Shown in pieces: positions 37,003 through 47,506 of a stretch of DNA of 64,000 bases (within the stretch, counting starts at the first letter, position 1; each line of letters starts with the position of its first letter). The stretch is from Nocardioides bizhenqiangii (GTDB lineage: Bacteria; Actinomycetota; Actinomycetes; Propionibacteriales; Nocardioidaceae), in contig NZ_CP141059.1 of NCBI RefSeq assembly GCF_034661235.1, positions 992,001 through 1,056,000 on the forward strand. The letters run 5' to 3'. The notes below the pieces were generated by a model, which saw nothing but the letters and a program-made list of their open reading frames with translations, made no database searches and was not told the origin of the DNA. A program made the translations under genes and the position numbers.

Positions 37003-39287
37003 TGGGGGCCGACGACAGCCGGCTGCTCGGCTCCGCGGACGAGTCCGAGCTCGAGGTCGAGGACCCGCACGACCACGCGGCCGGGCTGAAGGCCGTCACG
37101 GTGGCGATGCAGCGCGCCGTGGGGCAGATGGGCCCGGTCCGTACGGCGCGCGCGCTGCTGCGCCTCAACCAGGCCGACGGCTTCGACTGCATGAGCTGTG
37201 CCTGGCCCGACCCGGACCCGGAGCACCGGCACCGTGCCGAGTTCTGCGAGAACGGTGCGAAGGCGGTGGCCGAGGAGGCGACGAAGGCGAGGGTGACGCC
37301 CGACTTCTTCGCCCGCAACAGCATCAGCGACCTGCTGGAGCAGACCGACCACTGGCTCGGCCAGCAGGGTCGCCTGACCCACCCGATGGTCAAGTGGCCG
37401 GACTCCGACCACTACCAGCCGATCGGCTGGGACGAGGCGTTCATGCTCGTCGGCGACCACCTCGGAGCGCTGGGCTCTCCGGACGAGGCCCTCTTCTACA
37501 CGTCCGGCCGCGCCTCCAACGAGGCCGCCTTCGCCTACCAGCTGTTCGCGCGTGAGCTCGGGACCAACAACCTCCCCGACTGCTCGAACATGTGCCACGA
37601 GTCGAGCGGCGTCGCCCTGATCGACACCATCGGCATCGGCAAGGGCAGCGTGAGCCTGGAGGACCTCTACCGGGCGGACCTGATCGTCCTCGCCGGCCAG
37701 AACCCCGGGACCAACCACCCCCGGATGCTCTCGGCGCTCGAGATCGCCAAGCGGCGGGGCGCCAAGATCATCTCGATCAACCCGCTGCGCGAAGCGGGCC
37801 TGGTGAACTTCCGCAACCCGCAGTACCCGCGCGGCGTCGTGGGCAAGGGAACCGACCTCACCGACCTGCACCTGCAGATCCGTCTCAACGGAGACCTCGC
37901 GCTGTTCCAGGCCATCGGGTCGCTCCTGGTCGAGTGGGGGGCGGTCGACCACGACTTCGTCTCCGCACACACCGAGGGCTTCGACGCGTGGCGCGCCCAC
38001 GTCGCCGGCGTCGAGTGGGAACAGGTCGTCGCGGCGACCGGGCTCACGCGCGACCAGATCACGGAGGCGGCGCGGATGATCGCCGACTCCGACGCCACCA
38101 TCTACTGCTGGGCGATGGGACTGACCCAGCACCGCAACGCCGTCGCGACCATCAAGGAGGTCGTCAACCTCGCGCTCGCGCGCGGTGACATCGGCAAGCC
38201 CGGCGCCGGTCTCTGCCCGGTCCGCGGTCACTCCAACGTCCAGGGCGATCGCACCATGGGCATCTGGGAGAAGCCGCCGGCGGCGTTCCTGGACGCGCTG
38301 GCCGACGCCTACGGCTTCGAGCCTCCCCGTCACCACGGCTACGACACCGTGGAGTGCATCCACGCCATGCTCGAGGGCAAGGCGTCGGTGTTCGTCGCCC
38401 TGGGCGGCAACTTCCTGCACGCCGCGCCCGACACCGCGCTCACCGCGGCGGCGCTGGAGAAGACCGCGCTCACCGTGCAGATCTCCACCAAGCTCAACCG
38501 GTCGCACCTGATCACCGGCCGCACCGCCCTCATCCTGCCGACCTTGGGTCGTACCGAGCGCGACGAGCAGGTCGGGGGACCGCAGTTCGTCACGGTCGAG
38601 GACTCCATGTCGGTCGTGCACGCCTCCCGCGGCCGCCTGGATCCCGCCAGTGAGCACCTCCGCTCCGAGGTCGCGATTGTGACCGGCATCGCCGAGGCCG
38701 CCTTCGGCGCGGACTCGGTCGTGGACTGGGCGGCCCTGCGCTCCGACTACCGGCTGATCCGGGAGGGCATCGAGCGCGTGGTACCCGGCTTCGAGGACTA
38801 CGAGCAGCGGGTCGTCCAGCGGACCGGGTTCGTGCTGCCGCACCCTCCGCGCGACAGCCGCAGCTTCACCACCCCGTCCGGCAAGGCGCACTTCACGGCG
38901 TCGGCGATCGAGACGCTCGAGGTGCCGCCCGGTCATCTGGTGCTGCAGACGCTGCGCAGCCACGACCAGTTCAACACCACCGTCTACGGGCTGAGCGATC
39001 GCTACCGCGGCATCGAGGGCGGCCGGCTGGTCGTGATGGTCAACCGCCGCGACCTGGAGGCGATGGGCCTACAGGACGGTGACCGGGTGGACATCGTCGG
39101 CTGCTGGGACGACGGCCGCGACCGTCGGGTCCGGGACTTCCGTGTCGTCGAGTACGACACCCCGGTCGGAACCGCGGCGGCCTACTATCCGGAGACCAAC
39201 CCACTCGTACCCCTAGGCTCCGCGGCAGTGGGCAGCAACACCCCGACCTCGAAATCGGTCCTGGTGCGGCTCGAGCCGACCCGCTGA
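37002..39287 (+). CDS. FdhF/YdeP family molybdopterin oxidoreductase, probable formate dehydrogenase
   Basis: The 761-residue protein belongs to the molybdopterin oxidoreductases of the FdhF/YdeP branch. DCMSCAWPDP (C63, C66) and FCENG (C82) form the N-terminal iron-sulfur motif. C198 in NMCHESSG is the likely molybdenum ligand, and PVRGHSNVQGDRTMGI and the C-terminal dinucleotide-binding domain (SHDQFNTTVYG) agree. The ATG shares a base with the sdaA stop. Relatives have been linked to acid stress or unknown substrates. Here PurU and FdhA make formate and FdhD is encoded nearby, so formate oxidation is the best inference. No beta or gamma subunit is next to it. Confidence 0.82.
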   Translation: MGADDSRLLGSADESELEVEDPHDHAAGLKAVTVAMQRAVGQMGPVRTARALLRLNQADGFDCMSCAWPDPDPEHRHRAEFCENGAKAVAEEATKARVTPDFFARNSISDLLEQTDHWLGQQGRLTHPMVKWPDSDHYQPIGWDEAFMLVGDHLGALGSPDEALFYTSGRASNEAAFAYQLFARELGTNNLPDCSNMCHESSGVALIDTIGIGKGSVSLEDLYRADLIVLAGQNPGTNHPRMLSALEIAKRRGAKIISINPLREAGLVNFRNPQYPRGVVGKGTDLTDLHLQIRLNGDLALFQAIGSLLVEWGAVDHDFVSAHTEGFDAWRAHVAGVEWEQVVAATGLTRDQITEAARMIADSDATIYCWAMGLTQHRNAVATIKEVVNLALARGDIGKPGAGLCPVRGHSNVQGDRTMGIWEKPPAAFLDALADAYGFEPPRHHGYDTVECIHAMLEGKASVFVALGGNFLHAAPDTALTAAALEKTALTVQISTKLNRSHLITGRTALILPTLGRTERDEQVGGPQFVTVEDSMSVVHASRGRLDPASEHLRSEVAIVTGIAEAAFGADSVVDWAALRSDYRLIREGIERVVPGFEDYEQRVVQRTGFVLPHPPRDSRSFTTPSGKAHFTASAIETLEVPPGHLVLQTLRSHDQFNTTVYGLSDRYRGIEGGRLVVMVNRRDLEAMGLQDGDRVDIVGCWDDGRDRRVRDFRVVEYDTPVGTAAAYYPETNPLVPLGSAAVGSNTPTSKSVLVRLEPTR

Positions 39288-39295
39288 CCTCGGCG

Positions 39296-39334
39296 AAAAA
39301 TGACTCCGGCCGTGCGCGATGCGCACGGCCGGAG
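39296..39334. terminator. Strong hairpin terminator between fdhF-like and BCCT genes
   Basis: CTCCGGCCGTGCGC (39304-39317) and GCGCACGGCCGGAG (39321-39334) form a perfect 14-bp stem with a 3-nt loop. Five A at 39296-39300 become a T run for the leftward BCCT transcript. It also lies right after the rightward operon stop, so it may serve both strands. Confidence 0.85.
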
Positions 39335-39350
39335 CGGTTCAGGAGCAGAC

Positions 39351-41129
39351 CTAGCTGTGGTCGCTCTTCCCGTTGGTGCACTCGACGGTGAGGGCGAAGT
39401 CGTCACCGTGCTCGGTGACGCCGGCGATCACGGCCTGCGCGACCGCGTCCTCGCCGTACTTGCGACGAACCATCAGCGGATCCTTGCGCAGATCCTTCAC
39501 CAGAGATACGGCGAGCCCGACCATGACGAGGACGAACGGCAGAGCCGCCACGATGGTGATGGTCTGCAGGCCGCTGAGCGCGTCGGCTCCTCCGACCAAC
39601 AGCATGACCGCCGCGGAAGCACCCGTTGCGACACCCCAGAAGATCACGTTGAGCCGGCTCGGCTCCTGGGTGCCCTTCTCGGACAGGGTGCCCATCACGA
39701 TCGACGCCGCGTCGGCGCCCGAGACGAAGAAGATCGCGACCAGCACCATCACCAGCACCGACGTGACGGTGGCGAGCGGGAAGGATTCCAGCGTGGTGAA
39801 CAGCTGCGACTCCAGGCCGCCGGCGCCCGCGATGTCCACACCGTCCAGCTGGAGATCCATGGCGGCGCCGCCCATGACGCAGAACCAGATGACACTGACC
39901 AGGCTCGGAACGACCAGGACACCGGTGACGAACTGCCGGATGGTGCGGCCGCGGGAGATGCGCGCGATGAACATGCCGACGAACGGCGTCCAGGACAGCC
40001 ACCACGCCCAGTAGAAGACAGTCCAGCCCTCGAGCCAGGCCTGGGTGTCGGCACCCTCGGCGCCGGTGCGGGCCGACATCTCGGGAAGCGTCTGGACGTA
40101 GCTGCCGATCGACGTCGGGACCAGGTCGAGCATGAAGATCGACGGGCCGACGACGAACAGGAACAGGGCGAGGGTGATTGCCAGCACCATGTTGATGTTG
40201 GAGAGCCACTGGATGCCCTTGGCGACCCCGGACACGGCGGAGACGACGAAGGCGGCGGTGAGGACGGCGATGATGCCGATGAGCAGGGCATTGCCCGTCG
40301 TCCCGATGCCGCCGACGATCTCCATGCCCGTCCGGATCTGCAGCGCGCCCAGGCCCAGCGAGGTCGCGGACCCGAACAGGGTCGCGAAGATCGCGAAGAT
40401 GTCGATGACCTTGCCCACTCCGCCGTGCGCCCGCTTGCCGAGCAGCGGCTCGAACGCGGAGGAGATCAGCTGCAGGCGACCCTTGCGGTAGACGCCGTAC
40501 GCGATTGCGAGGCCCACCACGGCGTAGAGCGCCCAGGGATGCAACGTCCAGTGGAAGAGGGTGGTCGCCATCGCGTTCTGGACCGCTTCCGGGTTGCCGG
40601 CATCGCCGGTGCCCGGGGGAGGGGTGGCCAGGTGCGAGATGGGCTCGGCCACGCCGTAGAACATGAGACCGATGCCCATGCCGGCGCTGAACATCATGGC
40701 GACCCACGAGATGGTCCGGAACTCGGGCTCCTCGTCGTCACGACCGAGGGGGATGGTCCCGTAGCGGCTCGCCGCCAGCCAGATGACGAAGACGACGAAC
40801 GAGCTCGAGGTGAGCACGAACAGCCAGCCGGCGTTGCCCATCACCCAGCCGAGCGCGTCACCCGACGCGGTGCTCAGCGAGTCGGTGCTGACCATTCCCC
40901 ACGCGAGGAACGCCAGCGCGACGACAGCGCTGACTCCGAAGACGACCTTGTCCAGCCCGGCCTTCTCCCTACCGCGCAGCTCGGGCTTCAAGTCGAGCGC
41001 GGGGTGGGGGATCGGGTCCGCCACGGGCGTCCTGAACGCGTCCTCGACGGCGTCGTGCACTACCTGCGCGGTTGACCTGCCGTTCGTCACCGGCGGCCGG
41101 CGACGCGGCGTCTCGGGTGTCGTAGTCAT
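39351..41129 (-). CDS. BCCT family betaine/choline/carnitine transporter
   Basis: These 12-helix secondary transporters import quaternary amines with Na+ or H+. The product has 592 residues from the ATG at 41129, which follows AAGGGA. It carries GMGIGLMFYGVAEPISHL and the signature WWLSWTPFVGMFIARISRGRTIR. A charged N-terminal tail of about 60 residues precedes the first helix. The promoter region contains the island operator over the -35 box, so uptake is likely induced with catabolism rather than by osmotic stress alone. Confidence 0.94.
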   Translation of the reverse strand: MTTTPETPRRRPPVTNGRSTAQVVHDAVEDAFRTPVADPIPHPALDLKPELRGREKAGLDKVVFGVSAVVALAFLAWGMVSTDSLSTASGDALGWVMGNAGWLFVLTSSSFVVFVIWLAASRYGTIPLGRDDEEPEFRTISWVAMMFSAGMGIGLMFYGVAEPISHLATPPPGTGDAGNPEAVQNAMATTLFHWTLHPWALYAVVGLAIAYGVYRKGRLQLISSAFEPLLGKRAHGGVGKVIDIFAIFATLFGSATSLGLGALQIRTGMEIVGGIGTTGNALLIGIIAVLTAAFVVSAVSGVAKGIQWLSNINMVLAITLALFLFVVGPSIFMLDLVPTSIGSYVQTLPEMSARTGAEGADTQAWLEGWTVFYWAWWLSWTPFVGMFIARISRGRTIRQFVTGVLVVPSLVSVIWFCVMGGAAMDLQLDGVDIAGAGGLESQLFTTLESFPLATVTSVLVMVLVAIFFVSGADAASIVMGTLSEKGTQEPSRLNVIFWGVATGASAAVMLLVGGADALSGLQTITIVAALPFVLVMVGLAVSLVKDLRKDPLMVRRKYGEDAVAQAVIAGVTEHGDDFALTVECTNGKSDHS

Positions 41130-41170
41130 GCGTGTGTCCCTTCGAGGTCGACGTGCCCGGGCGTATCGCG

Positions 41171-41223
41171 ACATTAGACCTTTGTTGCGATAGACGCAAT
41201 AGAATGCTTAGAGTGCAACAAAG
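41171..41223 (-). promoter_or_regulatory. BCCT promoter with perfect island operator
   Basis: On the minus strand TTGCGT (41194-41199), 17 bp and TAATGT (41171-41176) form a good promoter. TTGCGatagaCGCAA (41185-41199) is a perfect TTGCG-N5-CGCAA and includes the -35. CTTTGTTGC (41180-41188) and GCAACAAAG (41215-41223) form a second, wider 9-bp inverted repeat. Confidence 0.7.
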
Positions 41224-41287
41224 TTTTGACTATTGTGTGAAGTCCCTCACAAGAAAGGCGCTGACGCGCGCCGTCCGGGGCTCGCAG

Positions 41288-42583
41288 TCACTCGGCAGGG
41301 AGGATTCGCGCGACCACCTCGGTCGACACGTCGAGCATGAGCATCTCCTCGCCGGTGGCGTCGAAGGACGTCTCTCCTCCCACCCGCATCCGCTGGCGTT
41401 CCCATTCGCCACCGGGGTGCTGGTACCACCAGGACTGCCGAGAGCCGAAGGGGGTCTCGAAGGCGACGACTGCGACGCCCGCGTCCGTCAGCAGTGCTTC
41501 GCCCGTGCCGTAGAGGCCGAGCTCATCGACAGTCGTCCATCCGGTGTCGACGTCGAACCGGGCGGCGTGGCCGGCGTACCCGTTGTTCTCGACCGTGGAC
41601 CAGGCGGCCAGCACGTCGCCGCTGCTGTTCACCGCAAGTGCGATGCCTTCGACGCCCCAGATCGAGGGCTTGGCGCGCTCGTCGAGATAGCTGGTGCTCG
41701 TCCACGTCGTCCCGTCCGGCCCTGATACCGCCCAGGCCAGGTACTTCTGCTCGAGCTCCTCCCAATCCGGGTCGAGTCCCCACATGACGAGTGCCCGACC
41801 CTCCTCGTCGAGCGATACCGCGAGGTCCAACACATAGAAGAGCTTGCTTCGCAGTCTCTCCCCGACGGTCCACTCACCGTCGCGGGCACGGAACGCGGTC
41901 GTCACGCCACCCGCCTCCCAGGCAAGGACCACGTCGCCCCGCTGGTTCGCCGCCAGGTCGAAGTTCTGCACGTACGTGCGGGCACGTATCCGGGTGACCT
42001 CTCCCCAGGACCCGCCGGCAGCCCGTGAAACCACGCGGACCACGCGATCGGGCGCCCACGCGACCGTCATGGTGCCCCAACGGTCGATGGTTGCCTCGAC
42101 GGGGCCGCTCCCGCCGTGGCCCAGCCTCGTCGGTGAGCTCCACCTTCCGTCCACGAGGTGCTGCTCGAAGAGCGAGCCGCGACCGTCGGACGACGCGTTG
42201 CGAGGTGCCAGCCACGTCACGAGGGCCGTGCCGTCCGGTCCGACCGCCACGGCATTGGGCCACGCATCGGGGACCACCGGCTCCAAGTCCCAAGGTTCGC
42301 GACCGGGCCGCACGCCGAATCGGACGCCCTCGCTGACCTCCCAGGACGCCACGGCCCAGTCCCCCAGGACTGCGACACGACCTGCGAAGAATCCGTCGGA
42401 CCCGCGCTGCCCGCGGGCTACCGACTCGGGAGGTCCCCACTCCGGCGCCGGGGAGTCGGCCGGTGCGCTCGATGACTGCGGTAGGTCCTCACGGTCGGAG
42501 GACCCCGAGCAGCCGGCGATCGCGGCCAGGACGCACACCACTGCGGTCGCGGTCGCCGTTCCGTTCCTCATCCGACTCGGCAT
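41288..42583 (-). CDS. Secreted lipoprotein with probable beta-propeller repeats
   Basis: The 431-residue product has a lipobox AIAGCSGS (Cys25) after a hydrophobic stretch. The mature part repeats blocks such as VAVGPDGTALVTWLA, LAANQRGDVVLAWEA and LAVNSSGDVLAAWST about every 50 residues, like propeller blades. Function unknown. GAGAGGG before the ATG is inside a hairpin, see 42591. Confidence 0.7.
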   Translation of the reverse strand: MPSRMRNGTATATAVVCVLAAIAGCSGSSDREDLPQSSSAPADSPAPEWGPPESVARGQRGSDGFFAGRVAVLGDWAVASWEVSEGVRFGVRPGREPWDLEPVVPDAWPNAVAVGPDGTALVTWLAPRNASSDGRGSLFEQHLVDGRWSSPTRLGHGGSGPVEATIDRWGTMTVAWAPDRVVRVVSRAAGGSWGEVTRIRARTYVQNFDLAANQRGDVVLAWEAGGVTTAFRARDGEWTVGERLRSKLFYVLDLAVSLDEEGRALVMWGLDPDWEELEQKYLAWAVSGPDGTTWTSTSYLDERAKPSIWGVEGIALAVNSSGDVLAAWSTVENNGYAGHAARFDVDTGWTTVDELGLYGTGEALLTDAGVAVVAFETPFGSRQSWWYQHPGGEWERQRMRVGGETSFDATGEEMLMLDVSTEVVARILPAE

Positions 42584-42590
42584 CGGCGCT

Positions 42591-42645
42591 GCCCTCTCGT
42601 CGGGACGCCCGGGCCCGAGAGGGCGGCTGTGGATCTCTCACTATG
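42591..42645 (-). promoter_or_regulatory. 5' leader hairpin containing the ribosome binding site
   Basis: GCCCTCTCG (42591-42599) and CGAGAGGGC (42616-42624) are a perfect 9-bp inverted repeat in the leader of the lipoprotein at 41288. On the minus strand the right arm holds GAGAGGG, the site 9 nt before the ATG, so the stem would hide it. A CATAGT -10-like box lies upstream at 42640-42645. Confidence 0.45.
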
Positions 42646-42715
42646 CGCCCAATTCCCGGAAGGTGCGACGCACCCACCCGTGATCGCTCGCCGGGCCTGG
42701 TCAGGGCGCCGCGGC

Positions 42716-42721
42716 TAGCGT
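42716..42721 (+). promoter_or_regulatory. Leaderless -10 box of the DUF255 gene
   Basis: TAGCGT is followed by 6 nt and the GTG at 42728. Confidence 0.55.
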
Positions 42722-42727
42722 GGAGTC

Positions 42728-44736
<2,009 letters not shown>

Positions 44737-44740
<4 letters not shown>

Positions 44741-45504
44741 GCCGACCTCTCAGCGAGCGCTGGCGGTCGGGTCTGGCGCTTCTGATCAGCGTCGTCGTGC
44801 TGAGCGGGATCATCCTGTTCGCGCCGGCCGACGGTCCGGCCGCGCTCCGGCGGTTGTTCGGCCTCGGCGAGGACCGACTGCGGGACCCCGCGGACGTCCC
44901 GCCGGGCGGCACCTACGCGTTCCTCGAGACCCAGCCGAACAATCCGGGTGAGCCGGTGGCGTGGGACCCGTGCGACGAGATCCACTACGAGATCAATCCC
45001 GACGGTGCCCCCGAGGACGCCGACGACACCGAGGAGTTCGTCGAGGAGGCGTTGGAGGTGGTCTCGCACTACACCGGCCTCGAGTTCGTGTACGACGGCC
45101 GCACCGACCGCCGCCCGGAGTGGGACCGCGCCTTCGTGCCGTCGATCGGCCGGCACGAGCCGGTGCTCATCGCATGGGCGACCGAGGACGAGGTGCCGCA
45201 GCTCGAGGACGACGTCGCCGGGATCGGCGGCGCGGTCGCCGTCGAGGTCGACCCGGGGGGATGGCTGCGCTACGTCACCGGCGGCGTCACGCTGGACAGC
45301 GACGCCTTCGAGGACATCGGCAGCGTGTTCGGCGACGGTGGCGAGCGCCGGGCGATCCTGCTGCACGAGCTCGGCCACCTGGTGGGGCTCGACCACGTCG
45401 ACTCCCGCGAGGAGCTGATGTACGCCGACAACATCGGCGTCCGCGACTTCGCGCTCGGGGACCAGAACGGGCTGATCGCCGTCGGCAGCGGCAGGTGCGC
45501 CTGA
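44737..45504 (+). CDS. Membrane-anchored matrixin-like zinc metalloprotease
   Basis: The 255-residue product has one hydrophobic segment (13-29) and then an extracytoplasmic domain. [11 protein letters not shown] (210-220) is a full HExxHxxGxxH metzincin site and Met228 supplies the Met-turn. [19 protein letters not shown] resembles the peptidase M10 fold. Start is fixed by overlap with the DUF255 gene. Substrate unknown. Confidence 0.8.
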
Positions 45505-45539
45505 CCCGGTTGCCGCCCGGCTAGCGCAACAATCGGAGC

Positions 45540-46442
45540 ATGGAGCTCGGGCCCACCACCCCCCAACCCTCGGCGTTCTACGACGGCGGCCTGCCACCCG
45601 GGAACCCGCGTCCCGACCTGCCGGCCAAGATCATGCTCGAGCGGATCGAGACCGTCTCCGGACGGGAGCCGCGCGAGGCATTCCGGATGATGCGGCGGAT
45701 CGCCTACCGCGACGAGGAGTACGGCGAAATCCTGGTGCCGGCCGACCTCGACTCGTTCGAGACCGACTTCGCCTCGGTGCCGACCCTGCTGACCTGGCTG
45801 GTGCCGAGGACCGGCACCCACCTGCCGGCCGCACTGATCCACGACGGACTGGTGGGCGGCAGCGACTACGTCGCCACCCGGTACCCGCCGGGCACCGATC
45901 CGATCGACCGGGTGGGCGCGGACCTGGTCTTCCGCCGGGCGATGCGCGACAGCTACATCCCACTGATCCGTCGCTGGCTGGTGTGGTCGGCGGTGACGCT
46001 CGGGACCATCTGGGACGGCTCCGAGAGCTGGTCCCGGAGGCGGCACCTGCGCTACCTCGTCGCCGCCCTCGGCAGTCTCCTCGTCGTGGCCGCCCTCGGA
46101 GTCGCCGCGACGCTCGACCTGTTCGACGTCGTCGCCTGGCTGCCGTGGATGGGCGCCGACCGGGGGTTCTTGCTGGAGCTGGTCGGAGGCCTGGCCGGCG
46201 CGGTCGTGATCCCGCTGCTCCTCGGCGTGACCTGGGGACGGTTCGCCGTCGCCGGGGTGGTGACGGGCATCGCCCTCGCCGTCCTCCTGCACGTCACGTT
46301 CCTGCTGCTCGGGCTGACCGCCTTCTACCAGGTGGCAGAGCGGGTGGCCCGCCGGACGCCGGTCGCCGCCCTGGTCGCGGCGGCGGTGGTGCTGGCCGCC
46401 AGCCTGGTGCTGACCGTGCTGCTGGTCGGCACCTCCGGGTGA
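45540..46442 (+). CDS. DUF1353 domain membrane protein
   Basis: The first 140 residues match the DUF1353 type (ADLDSFETDFASVPTLLTWLVPR and PAALIHDGLVGGS). The C-terminal half has four to five hydrophobic helices. DUF1353 is known mainly from phage and small bacterial proteins of unknown role; fusion to a membrane half is notable. An AACAAT box lies 6 nt before the ATG. Confidence 0.7.
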   Translation: MELGPTTPQPSAFYDGGLPPGNPRPDLPAKIMLERIETVSGREPREAFRMMRRIAYRDEEYGEILVPADLDSFETDFASVPTLLTWLVPRTGTHLPAALIHDGLVGGSDYVATRYPPGTDPIDRVGADLVFRRAMRDSYIPLIRRWLVWSAVTLGTIWDGSESWSRRRHLRYLVAALGSLLVVAALGVAATLDLFDVVAWLPWMGADRGFLLELVGGLAGAVVIPLLLGVTWGRFAVAGVVTGIALAVLLHVTFLLLGLTAFYQVAERVARRTPVAALVAAAVVLAASLVLTVLLVGTSG

Positions 46443-46546
46443 TCAACGGCGCGCCGTAGACGTCGATCGAAGTGCCTCTACTGCCGGTGAGTGTGCACGA
46501 CTTTGAGTAGCGGGCAGAGCGCCGGCGGCGGAAGGCGTGTCGATGT

Positions 46547-47302
46547 CTACTCCCTGGTTGCCACCACCAGGTACCCCTCGACCTCTGGGTTGAACGTGCT
46601 CCTCTCGACGCCTAGTCCGACGCTCTGCAACTCCGACGCGAGTTCGTCGTACCGGTACGGCCACGACGACAGCCGCTCGGAGTGGACCAGGACCGACCTG
46701 TCCTTTCCTACTTCCGCGACGGCAATCTCGATGTGGTGCTCTTGCTCCCACCGTGGCGCTATCTCCCAGCGATAGATCACGACGGCATCGCGGCCATTCC
46801 GGTGAACCAGGCGGTCACGGATGTCCAATCGGGAGCCGCCGGCGCGTACGAGCTCCCAGGTGCGGGATGTCAGAACCAACTGTCCTCCGCGACGCAGCAG
46901 CCGTGACATCGACTTCAACGCAGCCAGCCGGCCGCTCGCACCCTCCGCATGGTGCAACGAATTGCCGACGCAGAACACCATGTCGAAACTCGCGTCGTCG
47001 AAGTGGCCGGGCAACTCATCCCAGGCGGCTCGAACCGTCCGCAGCGAAGCACCGAACTCCCGAGCCAGCTCTCCAGTCCGACGAACCATGGCTTCACTGG
47101 CATCGGTCGCGACAACCTGCATGCCGAGACCGGCGAGTCCAACCGCCAGCTGCCCGGTCCCGCACGCGCAATCGAGGACTGCAGCGGCTGTCGGAAGGGG
47201 CTCGATGACGTCATCGAAGGTCGCGACGAACTCGGCGGGTGTGAGCCTCGCATCCGAGATGAGCCACTCGTAGACCTCTGCCAGTGCACCGTAGTCCGCC
47301 AC
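46547..47302 (-). CDS. Class I SAM-dependent methyltransferase
   Basis: The product (251 residues from the GTG at 47302) has motif I VLDCACGTGQLAVGLA, an acidic motif II VVATDASEAM and motif IV FDMVFCVGNSLHHAEG. The GTG is preferred because GGAGG lies 8 nt upstream; ATG starts at 47317 and 47374 are also in frame. The DNA looks somewhat less GC-rich than its neighbours, which may signal transfer. Substrate unknown. Confidence 0.75.
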   Translation of the reverse strand: MADYGALAEVYEWLISDARLTPAEFVATFDDVIEPLPTAAAVLDCACGTGQLAVGLAGLGMQVVATDASEAMVRRTGELAREFGASLRTVRAAWDELPGHFDDASFDMVFCVGNSLHHAEGASGRLAALKSMSRLLRRGGQLVLTSRTWELVRAGGSRLDIRDRLVHRNGRDAVVIYRWEIAPRWEQEHHIEIAVAEVGKDRSVLVHSERLSSWPYRYDELASELQSVGLGVERSTFNPEVEGYLVVATRE

Positions 47303-47506
47303 CGAGACCACCTCCATCAACTCGTCGACCACAGGCGGACATCCAGTACAGCGGTGGGGTGGTGCGCTCACCACTGCATTTCGAGGGACGCGGCCGCTAC
47401 TGCCGCTGCGCGTGCGTGCGCAGCCGCAGACCCGATGACCCTGTGGTCAAGTGCCAGCTCGCCCCTTCACGACGCCCAAGTCGACCTCCTCGACTCGCAC
47501 CTGGCG

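Noticed and set aside
36534..38963. An 809-codon minus-strand frame over sdaA and the fdhF-like gene
   Set aside because: Codon-bias artefact; no recognisable product.
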